Part shown: positions 14,101-29,100 of the stretch, in pieces
Layout: every line of letters begins with the position of its first letter
Numbering within the stretch: the stretch's first letter is position 1
Source: Mactromeris polynyma
Lineage: Eukaryota > Mollusca > Bivalvia > Venerida > Mactridae
Length of the DNA stretch: 64,000 nucleotides
Assembly: GCA_032209605.1 (NCBI GenBank)
Contig: JASFXZ010000002.1
Location: forward strand, 57,228,431 to 57,292,430
Direction: 5' to 3'
The notes under the pieces: generated by a model
What the model was told of the DNA's origin: nothing
Databases searched by the model: none
What the model saw: only the letters and a program-made list of their open reading frames with translations
Position numbers and translations under genes: made by a program

Positions 14101-17100
14101 ATTTCGGTAAGGTAACATACCCTTTATCGAAAGGTCAACCAATACGCGTCAAGGTTACAAACGTTGTTCGGTTGAAGAGAAATTGCCTTGGTGGTTAACG
14201 TAAGATTTGATTGGTTTACACAATACTGATATGCAAATAACAAAACCATGTCAGTACGACTGCGCCGAAAAAGGATATAAGTGGTACTGTGCTGTGCAAA
14301 TGTTTATTCACGATAATGTTATTTATATTGTCATCTCAGGGAATTGTTTCAGACATCAACACTTGAGAAAGATTTTGTTTCACCTAAAACTGTCTTCATC
14401 AATACTGCTTATTACTGTGTTAATTCTGTAAATGAATATCAATGCTCAGGCGATTCTACAAATGGACGCTTAAGTGCAATAAAGTTTGTCACGTGACGAG
14501 TAAATGATGATTTGGAGAAAATGTAGAGAAAAATAGCTCTTTGTCGCACGTAAGGATTAAATTGACCGAAAATGATTTTTCTTTGCTAGCACCGCCTTGT
14601 CAACGAAAGTATTACGATGCATTACATATTTTATCTGATAGATTTCTGGCAGAACAAAAGAGTAGTTTCATAGCATACACGCATGTCATTACATAAACTA
14701 GTAAAATTGCAATTGTCATATGAATATTTGATGAAATTAAAACATAAAACACAGTAAATAGCCCGTGTTTTTGCACCACATATTTGAGATAAGTGTTGAC
14801 TTGATAGATATGCACATCGTACTGATGTATTTTTAATGAGCACCACAGTTTTATTTGTATTATTGAAAAAAGAAATGAAGAAGTAAGCTGTGTTAGGCGA
14901 AGTCATTATTTCAAGAAATATTCTTCGCAATTGAAACAATTGAACTATTGTGAATTTCAGAATAATTAATAATGCATAATACTACAATGAAGTTGTTACT
15001 ATAATTCTATTACCTTTAATTTCCTTTTTGCAAAAAGTGAATGTAAACAAACAACAACTGATCCCGTATTCGAAAGTGAAACAACGGCCGGAAGTGATCG
15101 AGTTTAAACAACGAACTGCCTCAGCGCATAGTTGCTTCCCTGTATTGGTACAGCTGACAATGCCACTAGTACAATTTGAAATTTCAAAGGTATATCAGTC
15201 TGCAAGTGATATGCATATTGAGTGTTCATATCTGTTTTTTCCTTTTTGCCGGTATATATACATACATGACATTCATTTGTATTTGAAATACATTTTCAAT
15301 CAATTTGTGAAGAGTGAAGCATGTGCTTTACGTTTACCAAACCAGAAGAGCTACGCCTATCTATAGATTAAACCTATTGCTTAGAACCTTGCATATCCTT
15401 TCATTCCAACAGTCTATCTATCTATAAAGTAATTAATAAAGCCACACTGTTAGTGGAGACTTTGATGCAATGCATTGATAGTTTATTGTAACGACAGTAT
15501 TTATATTATAATACATGTATCTACAGCTATATATTTAGAGGCAAATGGGAAAGAGATATATGTTACGCTTTATTTCTGTACAGAACTTTTATGCATGAAA
15601 CAATCCTCTTTTATTGACCAATTGATTACAATAACTCCTGAGTTTGAAGCTAAATTTCTTGAGACTACTTCAGAAATCAAGTTATTAACTATAAATACGG
15701 TATGTAAATTTTAACATGCACAATAACTGTTTGAAGTGTAATCAACATACGCTGCTAATATTGATCTGAAAAAATGTCAGTTTCTGAAGTCAGTCGAGTT
15801 CCTCCATTCTCTGATTTAAAACCAAAAGAAATTGTCTTTGAATATTTCATTGAAAATTTCGTTTTTATTCAAATGAACTTCGATTCCATGTAATACTATT
15901 GATTTAAATTTCTTTTGTTTCTAATTGCTCTTGTCTATCCTTAGACGGTAAATGAAGACTGAATGTTTTGCTTATGAGATATTCTTTAGAACTATTTTGA
16001 TCGTTCGTGGTACACAATAAAAATAACTCAGAACAATTGGTGGTTGTTCTATCAAAAATAACAGTATAATAGGTTATATACATTAAAGTGTTCAGTTATA
16101 TCCTATTTATGTATATACTCCAAGGTCCATGCAATAAACCAACAACTTGATAAATTCGTCCTTGACATTTAGATTAGAGTGAATTTATAATGCCATCTAT
16201 TTTATTTGTAGTTCGTTTGTAATTCATCGATGATCGTATTATTTACATTCCGCGTATTTCGGATAATACACTTCATCGTTCCGGATACCGAGGTCTCGCT
16301 TTCGTTACAATCCCTCATTCCGTATACATAGGTCTCAATTGCGTCACAATTCTTCATTCCGGATTACCTCCATTTCGTTACACACCCATATTCCGGATAC
16401 AGTGATCTCCATTTCGTTATTCTAAGATTATATGACGAGCAATGTTAAATTTAAGCATCGGTATCCGACGGTATCCGTCGGCATGCAGCTCTGAAAACAG
16501 TTGCCTAAACTGTAAACTTACATAGATTAAAAGACACTTACTGTTTTTCTTGTACAACAAAATTTCCACTTGTTCTTGTTTTAAATTTTCAAACGCTTCT
16601 TCCAACTTTTTAATGGTGGTTTTATCCGTGAGATCTCCGTACATGAAACTACATGTACTCGATTTCTGCATGACCTCGGCTCGGTTGTAACCCGACAATT
16701 TGCAGAATCCATCATTACAATACACTGTGGGATAGTCGACTATACGAGCATTGGCCAACAGGAAACTGGAATCTGTAAGAAAAAACATACATGTTTACAA
16801 TAACATAAACTTTAGGGCTTATCTGTAGCTGTCTCGGTAATGGCGGTGTAGCTGTAAGAATGCATTGAGTGTGAAAATGGTAAAATGTCGAGGTTTGGCT
16901 ACAGAATTAGACAACTGTTTGTGAAAAGTATTTGAAAGGTCTGCCTCATAACTAACACGATCAGTATTCGTTCCTACATAAAACGCGCGATCAGTTTTGC
17001 AACTGGATTACCGAGGACAACTTTTCACAGACAGTATTTGTGCTCGGCGTGTGTGTGTGGGGGGGGGGGGGTCTTCCGATAAAGGCACAAACGCCCTTCA

Positions 17101-20100
17101 AATGCCATCTTACTTACACGCACCCCGACCATATTTATACATGTACTTGTTATAATTTATGAAACGGTATTTTTGCGTGGATGAATAATTGAGTGCTACA
17201 ATGATGTAGTTGGTAAAATGTCTGAAATCAAAAGGATGCACCTACTATGGATAGAGATTGTAATTAAAATAAGTATATTTTGAAACCCGAGCGCATCGTA
17301 CAAATACGTTGTGTCCTCGTTGTAATAACCAATTAGATACAACATTTGCCACTAAACCAGAATAGTCTTTATTTTCCATTGAAAAAAACAAAACAATATC
17401 CCGAATATGTTGATAATTGGTATCTAGAATTGTTAATGGTCGATAACTGGCCATTAATTGGGTATAAATCCGGTTACATGTCACCTGTCACAGATTGATG
17501 ACGTCACTAATGACTGTTGCTACGATATCGGAAGGTGTCGATTTCACTGCGAGAAATGTATTGATTAGCTATATTTATATTTTCACAAATTGTATTCCAG
17601 TCTATAGCGTGGATGATTTTTGTCTATTTGGTTTGTGTATTAAACAAACTCCAGTGGAATGAAATACCGTACATTGATTAACATGAAATGGCGCGTGTCA
17701 TAAAGTATACGAAACTATTTAACAGAAATAAACCGATCTTTGAATATAAGTCGAACACAATGACATCAGACAGAAAGTAAGTTGTATGTTTAAATCAACA
17801 ATTGTTACAATTCAGTAACCATGATTGTGAAAACATGAATGGAGAATGATTTACATGAGTTTGCACAGAATAATGTTTATATTTGAAATGGACAAACATC
17901 AATAGAACGGGCGGCAAAACCATTGTGCGACAATTAACAAAACCACAAGCTTTGTATTTGTACATAAATGCACATTAAATGTTAACTTTCAAGATATCAT
18001 TGATTTACTGCTTAACTTTGCACTTTTTTTCAATCAGTTTATTAGGCGTAATCTTTACAGATTGCCCTCTACTAGGCGGCAATGCTAAACTGAGAAAAAC
18101 ATGAACATATATACAATTAAACAATACATATATATAGTGAGAGATTAGATAACATATTATATAAGCAGTTCTATAGTTGTTGTTAAACGTAATAAAATTG
18201 TTAATAGTTTACCTTTGTAAGACAATAACATGAAAGTAAGGAATGTTAACATACAGCGAGTATACAAGTGCATAAAGATAAGACAACATATAACATACAG
18301 TACTAGATCAAGCTTGTAAATAAAACTTACAATGATCAAAAGAGCAATGAAAAACATTCTAACACTATACTCTCTGAATTTGCTGAATAAACAAAACTAG
18401 CCAATTTGATTAACATACATGTATTCTTATTTTAGGAATTCATTAACGATATTTTGTTGATCGGCTGCCATGTTTGATAGTATCTAAGGAAATATTCAGC
18501 TCTTATCTCACAGTATTTAGGACTAACCAGGACAAAGTGATATTCATTTTCAACTTGATTCAAATTACATTGGGAACATATACGCGATTTTATTTTCAAT
18601 AGTTCACTGTCGCTGTGTAAAATTGATATGTTCATTGTCATTGCTTATCTCCCCCCCCCCCCCCATCACTGATGTTTGGCGAATAAGGTATTGCAGACAT
18701 ATTTCCATTTTGCATCATTACTCATAGTTCTATTGATCATTACTTAATAACTGCTGACAGAGTCTCTATTTAATTACATCAATACTTTAAGACATAATTA
18801 ATTACATTAATCACTAAAATAAATGATCGATGAATACAGAAGTGACCTGGACCATGGTATTATTTCTAATTAACACCATCACGAAGTTAATTATCTTTTC
18901 ATAACGTGTCTATTTACGTCATATGCAGGATTTATACGCCGAGTACTCGTGTCCATACCAAATTTTTGTTACGTACTTAAAGATTTACGAAAATGGCTTG
19001 TATCATACTAGATCTTCTTCGTATCGCAAACTTTGGGGATATTCCCCTATATCACTGCGGTACAAATGGCAATATATATGTATCATTTATATCGTGCTCA
19101 AATCGCATTAAAACAAAGAAATACGTTTTGTAACTTGCGATTAGACTTTAAAAGATCTAAAAACTATTTTAGCGGATTTCATCCATTGAAATATCGCGTC
19201 TATTTGTCGGTAATATAACTTACGATTTACAATAATGGTTTGAGTCGTACATGCTACGTACTAATCGTGGATCGACTAGTTTTAAAAAAATATTTCCGTT
19301 TACGAAATTTTGTGGAATAGTGCGTGGATCAGATGAGCCATTATGGATTTTAAAATAGATTTACGAGACGTGTAATTTAATATTGTTTTATACAGTAATT
19401 TGGCAGAGAAAATCCCCTGATATCACCCAATATCCTGATGTCCGCCTATCATACGTGGTTATATACGATTACGGCGTATTACCAGATTCATTATCATTTA
19501 TGAATTCTGCGAAAATGAAGTATAATCGAACTTAGTTAAGAAATGTTTTGCAACTGGTAAACTAGAATGAACAATTAAAGTCATAACAGTCGAGCGATAG
19601 GGCGCCTGACTCCAGATCCTGCGTCGTGATTTCATTAGCGTGGTATGATCACGAACAAATACCTTAATTTGGCTCGAGTACTGGTTAGTACACCAGGAAG
19701 CAGACATCGAGAGTGATTAGTAAAAGTTGTAAAGAAGAGTTGCACAATCGATGTGAAGTAAATAAGTTTAAACACAAATAACAATTTAATTACAAGTATA
19801 GATTTGTACAGCCAGTGCACGGCTTGTACTGATTGTTCTTGTATACATGAAACGAAAGGATAACAGGAATTTACTGAAATCCACCTTTTGTTTGATCTGT
19901 AGTGGATAATGCAGTTTCCTTGTCAATATAATACCCACCCTTGGAACGTTCAATACTAAGCGAGTTCGTTCCTTTCCGTTTATTATCAACGCTATAGAGT
20001 TTTTTTCCTCCAGGTATTACGGTCATACTTTGACATTTAAACATTCTACTCAATGTAACCGATCAATGCTTTAAAAGAGTTTAGAAAGTTGGTAATTACG

Positions 20101-23100
20101 GTGTGTCTGGTATATGAGAATTCATCCGTGATTTAACTCTCAATGTCAGAATCTAATCACATGGGTTTTATAAACACGATAGAAAGCATAATTGTTATTG
20201 TAGTAACGTTGTAATCCTTTTGTAGTTTTCAAACTCGACAATTCTTCCACAATTTACATTAGGATTTCATGTATTTGACATTTAACAGCTAGTATTCAAT
20301 TCATAGTTGCATGTATAGATTCTTTCAGGATTGGTCATTGACTTAAACTGTACAAAGTCCGTCACCAAACCACTCGTTCAGCGTACATGCAAATATATGG
20401 GTTCTTATATTAAATATTAACATCAATGTTATAAATAGAAAAAGTCATTTATGAAGCAAAGCCTCGAGGATTCCACAAATGTCGTCAGTAAAGCATCGAT
20501 ACTATATCATCAATTACTAGTACGCGGCTTTCTGCTTGTTATGCACTCACCAGTCTTTCCCGAAGAGCATGAGATGTTCACAATGATATTTGAAGTGTTC
20601 ATTTTCTGTGTTTAATAATCATATTGTCTTAGGGGTTCACAGTTGTGAGCTTAATTTCTATATAACAGTACTATATTTCTTTACAGTATTTTACTATTTT
20701 TGGCATGAAGAAACACTCTAAGAATATGTGTATTCACATTAAGCAACGAAAACAAATTTCTTAAATCTGTTTTCGATACCAGAAAATAAACCAGCGGAGT
20801 TTAAAGGCAGGAACATTATAATTCTTAGGTTCCGAAACATGTTAAATATTGTATAACATTTGATGCTCATCATTCAGCGAGAAAAACACACAAAATATAA
20901 CTTGAATCAAGAACAGGCTTCGTGGAAAGGAGAGATAAAAGCAGAAGTCACAAAGCTTAGTATCCTGTGTGTCCTCCTCTTGCAACATATGTGTGTCCTC
21001 CTCTTGCAACATATGTGTGTCCTCCTCTTGCAACATCTGTGTGTCCTCCTCTTGCAACATCTATGTGTCCTCCTCTTGCAACATCTGTGTGTCCTCCTCT
21101 TGCAACATCTGTGCGTCCTCCCCCTTGCAACATCTGTGTGTCTTCCTCTTGCAACATATGTGTGTCTCGTCTTGCAACATCTGTGTGTCCTCCTCTTGCA
21201 ACATCTGTGTGTCCTCCTCTTGCAACATCTGTGTGTCTTCCTCTTGCAACATATGTGTGTCTCGTCTTGCAACATCTGCATGTCCTCGTCTTGCAACATC
21301 TGTGTGTCTCGTCTTGCAAAATATGTGTGTCCTCCTCTGGCAACATCTGTGGTTCACTAAAGTGTCTAAGAATGCTTGAGGAATGGCGTTCCGTATCCTC
21401 ACCAATAATCACTTACTGTTTTAACGCTAGCGGGAAAATACAAAACATCCTAGAGTATCGAAACTATATTCAAAGCATGCGTTACGGAATTAAACTTGTG
21501 CATCTTAAAAGTATTTATATCACACACAGAAATGGTCTAAAAAACAATACGAAACGGACCCGGAGGTACTTGAAGGGAAGAACGCAAAACAACGACAAAA
21601 GCTACGGACCATGTAAACTGAAAAACTCCATAAGAACAAGAGAATGAATGTAATAAACCGGTCTGCAGTTAAGTTGGAGCTGTCAGTAAAAGTGCTGGGG
21701 GATTGAACCAGTGTGACTATGTGTCAGCCCCTCACTTATCCCTCGCATTACAAAATGCCTTAACGTTTACAAAAAAAAACAATTCTCAACTGAACAGATA
21801 GAAACTACCAAATTCGATAGACATACAACAACACAAATTTAGACACTAAGTACAAGAACAACTGAAAGAGCAAACAGTAAACATAACGTCATATGACTGT
21901 GTGTGTTACATTCGACACGCATATATGGCGCGCGACGGAAGTCTATGTATGACAAATATTTCTAAATCGCTATAGCATATACTCGTACAAGATCAAAAGT
22001 TAAAAAACGTCTCGATCAAATATACACAATGTATCCTATTTATTGATATTCTAACGTTTGATCGTTCACTGAGAAAAGATCGATTCAAATATGCAGGATT
22101 CCAAACCAGTAACAAATTGGCAAGGAACTTTGTTATTATTGACGTGTGTTTACATTTCAGTTTTATTCTCAATGAACGATCGCAGGCTATACAAGACATC
22201 TAGGCAGGGGGTAAAATTTACTTTTTAATTCGTTCATGTTAAAATCAATTACTTGACACCACATGAGGTTAAGGGTCGATGACAGTACCGTGTAGGGAGG
22301 GAAATACAAGCTTGAGATCCTAACAACGCCCCACTTCAGTAGTTCAGTAAGACCTTTAAAACTAACATGCTATGTAAGGAAAACGATTCATGTGCTTAGT
22401 ATAAATCAGTTATAACTAACGAGCAAACATATATCGGACATTTCGTCAAACCGACACTAAGCGTATAATTCCATCCACTGTGGTCCACAAGAAGTTGGCA
22501 TGTTTTGTCATAGACACTAACATATTAAGATCGTTGAACTTCATATTCACAAAATGCAACACAGTTGACAAGTCCTTGTTGGCAGAGTTATAGAGTTTGT
22601 AAAACTTCAGACTCAAGAAACAGACAACGAAATTATAACACAGACACACCATTTTGAATAAGATAATTAAAATAATGAGATTGGTGTTGCTATGACCCGC
22701 TTGATTAGCTATATCTGCACCCCTTTTTATGGCAAATTTGGGGCCGATATTGGGCCCCATCCTCCAAAGAAAAAAGAATTGTTCACCTACTTAGAAAGAA
22801 AATTCCCCTTCAGTAACTTTCTTAAATTTTACACTTATGAATACACAAATTTGGTGATTTATGTTTTTGGCCCGCGATACTTCTCCTAAAACTGAAAACA
22901 ATGGCTGGTATGTATATCGCTTCTTTGTCAATCCGGAAGTTGTAGATAATAACGACGGGTGAGTGTCATAATGTTCTCCATGACAGGTTGACTTATGATA
23001 TTACCTCCAAAGTCATTTGTCATCAATCCGCGAAGCTTTCAGCTTCTTGTGGAATATTAGGTTAGTACTGGTAGGTAGTCCAGGAAAACGGGTTAGCTCA

Positions 23101-26100
23101 ACTGACGCATTACATAACAGAAATAAGATTGAAAGACGGCTAACAACTCCAATACATCGGTAATGCTAAATTTGAAATGTAACTCGAATCAAAATGTTAC
23201 TAACAATAAGTTGATTAGTTGTTGAAAAAATGACAAGGGTTGTACGTACATGTGCATTAAACCTTAATGAACACATCCATTATAGTCATCTTTAGTAATG
23301 TGACAAACTTATCTAGGGAGGTATGGTAATCTAAGAGTAGATAGCCGTACTCCCAATCCTTATGTAATGGGTTTGAATCTCAACAAGGACGATATTCATA
23401 TGCGGTCTTTACAGTGCCTGATGTAGACATGAGTTTTGTTAGAAACCAAGGAAGCAGACATCGAGAATACATAATAAACGCTGTATGAACTTCACAATCG
23501 ATGTGAAACAAATAAGTTCAAACTAAACATATCTGTAGATCGCAGGAGGAGGATGGCAGGATTGGAATAGAACACTACGTATGTGCATTATTGAGGATTC
23601 GTTGCTCGATAACGTGCGTCAATAACTTGCATTTACAGTTATAAATAATTGATGATTTTCACGAAACTTAATGCGAAAATGTTTTAAATTTTCTGCTGAT
23701 AAAATATTTACTCTACGATAAAAGGAAGAGTATTTCTGTACTTGTCATGGCTGATAAGACGTATCCACGGGGAATGATAACATTTGTATCGGAACACAAC
23801 ACGTGATTTCTTCTGTTGATGTTTTCTTATTTTACAGGATTAAGAAACATAACATCTCTCACGAAGATAATTAAACAAGAAGACCATCAAACACAACTTA
23901 TGAAATTCATCGAAGCCTTTCTATTAATTCCGCCCAACCAACCGTACACTAGGTAGTTCCACAACATCGGGCAGATTTCATTTGAAACGTACACATTTAG
24001 ATCGATTGAGAAACAAGTTTTTAGATGTCAAGTTGTTGTGTGGTGTTGTGTGTTGTTTTAACAGTTCATAAAGACTAGTGTTGCTATCATATTTCATTTT
24101 CAGATGCCCGAAGTAACATCCACTTGAATGTCTTATACGCTAGCAATATTGAGAGATGGTAAAGTAGACATGATAGGTTTGATAGTTGTGTATACTTACA
24201 TTTCTGTGTCTCTAGTTTTCGACGACAATACATCACTATATTAACATAAAACCGACATTTCCAAACATGAATACACAATCAATAACATTAAAAGAAAACA
24301 AACTGTTAATTGGTCACTTTTTGTTGTGCAAATTAATTGCATGAAATTTTAATGATTTTATCATACAAAATTTGGAATCCAGAAAATAACAACATGATCT
24401 GAAGTGTTGTTGTTGTCTGTCTTGCACCACATTATTAAACCTTATAAGTCGGCTGTATAAAATCTAACTCCCGCTTTTGAAGATGACATATTGGAGTTTT
24501 GACATAAACAACGCATTATTTTGCATGTCTCGAAAATTCCAAACATGTTTTGCAGACCACAAACATTCGATGAGAAAATATGATATATATACTCGTGTTG
24601 TAAGCATAGAAACCTTCATGCATACAATATTTTATGTTTACCAGTACCCTATAAAAAATGTTTTTTTCGCATTCTTTTTGAAGCCGCGTAAACTTTTGGA
24701 GCCTTGTCTGTTTTAAATGGTTCTCAGCCTCATGACGAAACATTTCGGTGGAAAGTGAATAATTGTACGAATCAATGTTTGCTGTTGAGGATTCATGCTC
24801 CAGTATGGTTAACGTAAGCTGTTCATAACGCGTATATGTGCATGTTGCATATGCCTCATTAGGAAATATGATGAAAATCGATACAAAGAACAAAGTTGGT
24901 AGTTGTGTGAAGTGAAGAGTTACCAAGGAAAGTTATTGTCATAGAAACATAATCAAGAAAATAAAGATGATAACAAAGATAATCGTATGAAATGGGAAAG
25001 AAAATGTAAACTTCGTCTTGTTCCTTCCATCAAAACCTGCATTCGTTTGATTCAGTGTACATGTTGCAGTAGATGAACCATCAAAGATAGTCATTAATAT
25101 GTGAATTGTTTTTCATAAGTATTTACAATGCGTTAATGAAGACATCGATGTGTTTAGAATAACTGCAATCAACACAAACATGAAAAGTAAGCACATGTAT
25201 TTTTGTGAGAGTAAAACGAGCAACACGGCACAGTTCATCCGTGAGAGCATAACCGAGACAGTGTGTTGGAAAGAAGCTTGCTGGAATACGGCCCGCATCG
25301 AGAACAATAAAACATTTTAACATTACCAAGTATTAAACGAAGAACACATTCTCAAGCCAATGCCTCCCTAGACACATCCCCGGGAAACATCAGCATACAC
25401 TAACACTTGTAATTGAGAAAGTGTAATGGCAAACATCTATGGGGACGGGAGAATAAGGAATAGGCTGACTCATTAGCAAATACATTATCACTTAGTTAGA
25501 ATACGTGCATGTTGCCTGTTAAAAGACATTTGAAAATAAGAGAAGAAATAAGTTGCTACAGGAAACGCCACATTCATACGACAATCCATAAAACATAAGG
25601 CACTTGATGAGGTTGCAAAAGCTACTGTTTGCGGGAAATATTCTGGTAGTACATTGAACTTACCATAGTCTGATTATAATTCAGTGTAAAGTTTCATTAC
25701 AGCGCCCCTGACTTGTTATACACTAGCAAACCTTGAACAAGGGAATAGGGACATCTGTCCGTCTATCGCTTTTGTAACAACTTAGAGATAATGACGTCAA
25801 TAGCTTCAGGTTGGTTTAATTAAAGCCATAAACCATTACACAATGCCAACGCTGAGTCGTATATATAAGGAATATCTGTCTACTGTCCGGTGAGAACAAA
25901 GTAACCAGTCGAGGTGATATCGTGCGGGCGGCGGCCTTCAGCGACTCGTATTGATGATATCGCCGACCCTGATAATATCTCCCGTACCTTAGACTACTTT
26001 AGCCTTGCTGGCTGTAAAGTTTAAAACGTTGGTTGATGATTTAAATGATTACATTTCTTTTTCTAATTCCAATTTAATGTTTTACTCAATGTGACCGTTT

Positions 26101-29100
26101 TATAGATTATAAACATGTAAAATCGTAGAGCTTTAACCTCTGATTTTGCAGATGATTTGGAAATTAGACATCATGCTAATTATGGAATATTCACTACCAT
26201 GACTTATCGCACCAAACTTGCAAAGGAAGTTATCGAATTTGATTAAATTGCTGTTGTGACTATTTTAGTCAACGTCACGCGTAATGAGACAGGTAGAAAA
26301 ATGGTTCGTCATATATGGGCGGATATAAGATGTGATCTCACGTCAATGACAAGAGAATCAAATGCTGCTGCCATGACAATGTCACAATAAACTCATTACT
26401 TATAATCATTTAATTATTCACCAAGGAAGATTATATAGGATTTGACATTTCATCGGCTCGTTTCTATTTTCTGGTAATTTAGGATACTAGTATATAACAG
26501 AGTAATATCAAATATCAGATTATTACGAAAAACTGGGATTATGTAAACAATTTTTATATCAAATTAGTTGTACAATACGCTCTTTCAACGTTTATATATT
26601 TAACAGTCAGTCACAAGTATTCGAGTCTAATGTAGGTATTTATTTCGAAGACCTCGGAAGAATTTCGCGTCTGGCGCGATTCGGGTCGTCACCCACCGTA
26701 TCAAGGATTCGGGGCATTTACCACAGTGTGGCAAGTGGTAAGACATGAATGGTCTCTCGCAGCATATCCGCTTGATAGAACATGATCAAGTTCCATGGGT
26801 TCATATATTTTATAAGTGTTATATTTATGTACGAATCATTGGATTCCTTGGATTCAGTTTGTGAGCGGCAACATTAACAGTCACTCTATAATGTAATCCC
26901 GAATTTAAATAAAAGTTTGATATTGTTTGATAACTCACTACCAGTCATGCATGGAATAATCAAACTTTCCTTATAGCGATAACATCTGGTCGGTAATGTT
27001 TAGTACTGCAGTAGAATAATTAATACATCATGAAACACTGCATCACTGATAGTGTACAGTGCTTATAAAGCCGAACAATGTCTCTATGGCGTCAATGCCT
27101 TCAAAATTTCGCCTCAGGGAATATAACCGTACACTTTATTCTGTTTAATGATATCTACTTGCGATGGGTTGTGTACACCCTTAAGCCAGATTTAACCCCT
27201 TGGTGTTGCTTTTACCACAGATCGTTCCAAGTTGGCATTCCTAATTTTCCAGCAAGTGTTGTTCAGTAGATCAACTCGTTCTATGGCAGTTTTCGACAGT
27301 CGCATCGCCTTAATACGAAAACTACTTTGTTTTCCGAAAGTTACTCAATACTTGTAGTAATCTTAACTGTAATGGTTCAACAATGGATAATAAAGATTCG
27401 TACTTTCTGTGAATCTGGATGCGTTGAATACAAAACCAGTGTTCAAAACCGAACAACTTTGGTACTTTCAAAGTTTTGATATTTATTTCTTGTGTTCCAT
27501 TCGCCATTGTAGTTGTTTACTAGTGAGTCTATGTGTATATTAGCTCATGTCTCCTTGTGGGTATATGGTGGTTGTGCGCTTTGTAAGTAACTTTGCCTGC
27601 TCGACAGTATTTATTCATTGTTTATACTAAAGTACGATTTCTTTGAAAGCATTTAACCCTTATTTGGATCACCCTCTTGAGCGCGTCCGGGTGATAGAGA
27701 GAGAATACGTACGTAGTCTGTACAGTGTACTGGTGTTTTATGGACAGGCGTCAGTGACCTCGAGAAAGAGTGGCATTACCAACCACATCACAGCTCAAAA
27801 CAAACTCAGTGTAATTTGAACAATTAGTATCAATGACGCTGGAAGCCTACTGTATGTCCACTGTCGCAGATATCTGCATTAAAAATGTATTGCCCTCTAA
27901 AATATTCCTCACAAATCCAGACTACAGCGACTTTAATATTTCTTTATTCCAAGCATTTTTCACGAATAAATGATTATTTCGTGATACAAAAACAACCAAT
28001 GATAGTATTACCATTTTGATTAACAGTTATTATTGTAGTTGATTATTGTTGTTTAAAAATAGTCATTCTAAAATAATAATTCAAGCGCTTGGGATTATTC
28101 TGTGATGACGCTTTTATATAGTTAGAAGTTTAAGTAAGCATTGTTCTTCAATATATCCACGGCTTCCTTAACTTAATATAAAATGCATCTCCCAGTTCGT
28201 CCATAAAGGGATTAGTTTTCTACTTTAAGGACTGAAACGACAGTTAATATCCCAGAGGATCTTTACCTAATACTGTTGATATTCTGTTTTTGTAAATCTG
28301 TGTAACTGCGAAATATCAAGAGGTGTTTAATGGCGTGTTTGACACAGCCATCTAACGTACTGTACATTATTTGATTACCGTTGGATGTTTTTTCATTCTC
28401 TGATATATCTTTGAAGTTAGTAAGTATTGGCGTATGAATTTATTATATATGCGAACGTAAATATATGCTATATTTATAAATGATTGTTTATGTTTAACGA
28501 ACGCTGTTTTAATTGAAACTATCAAATACAAGGCTTTAGATAAGGAACACATCCACATTACTAAACACAGTAAAAACATGATCAGTGAATGAACGCACGA
28601 ACAAGTCAAGCAATCACAATATTATATTTGTCTTTTACTGTAGCTCGAGAGTTTTCCAGCTGACAAAAGTTAAAACTCAAACGTTTAGTCGTATTTTAAC
28701 ATAATGTATTATTATGTTCTATTTTTCTCTTTTTAAAACGCTTCACTATGACAATCAAGACGATGGTCTCTCAAACGTATGTTTATAATGAGAGCGTTAA
28801 AATTATATACTTGTCAAAAGTGTTATCCCGCCACAAAAGTCGTGGAAATTAAATGCAATTCGGGTGGTTTGAAACTAACATCTAACCACAAGAGAGGTGA
28901 AGAAAAAATGTTTTTTAACAAAAAGCAATCATGGGTATCTCATTAACAATATATATTTATAACAACATTATACTGCCATTATTTTGAAGAACTGCTGGCA
29001 ACATGTCCATAAAGTCAATTTCCCAATGGTGAATGGGTGATTTATTGAGCATTTTTCCTCATAAATGACCGGATTACGGAGGAAAAGACCACTTCATTTA

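Larger units (their letters stand above)
4761..16225. other. eag intron 2, main part
   Basis: About 11.5 kb of AT-rich intron. It holds tRNA-like fragments near 5212, 9060 and 10618, an inverted-repeat element at 5804-5963, a hairpin at 5274-5317, low-complexity TTAATTGATT-rich sequence at about 5995-6190, and a dispersed repeat at about 11150-11560. The open frames here are under 125 codons and none looks like a gene. Confidence 0.6.

Noticed and set aside
20842..21647. Six overlapping open frames of 72-226 codons
   Set aside because: Created by the 24-bp array; the peptides are pure repeats (for example PPLATSVC) with no start context and no homology.
22446..22889. 104-codon minus-strand and 65-codon plus-strand frames with [20 protein letters not shown] text
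   Set aside because: The two frames are mutual antisense over the same GGGCCC-rich patch and show no known domain; kept only as unexplained intron sequence.
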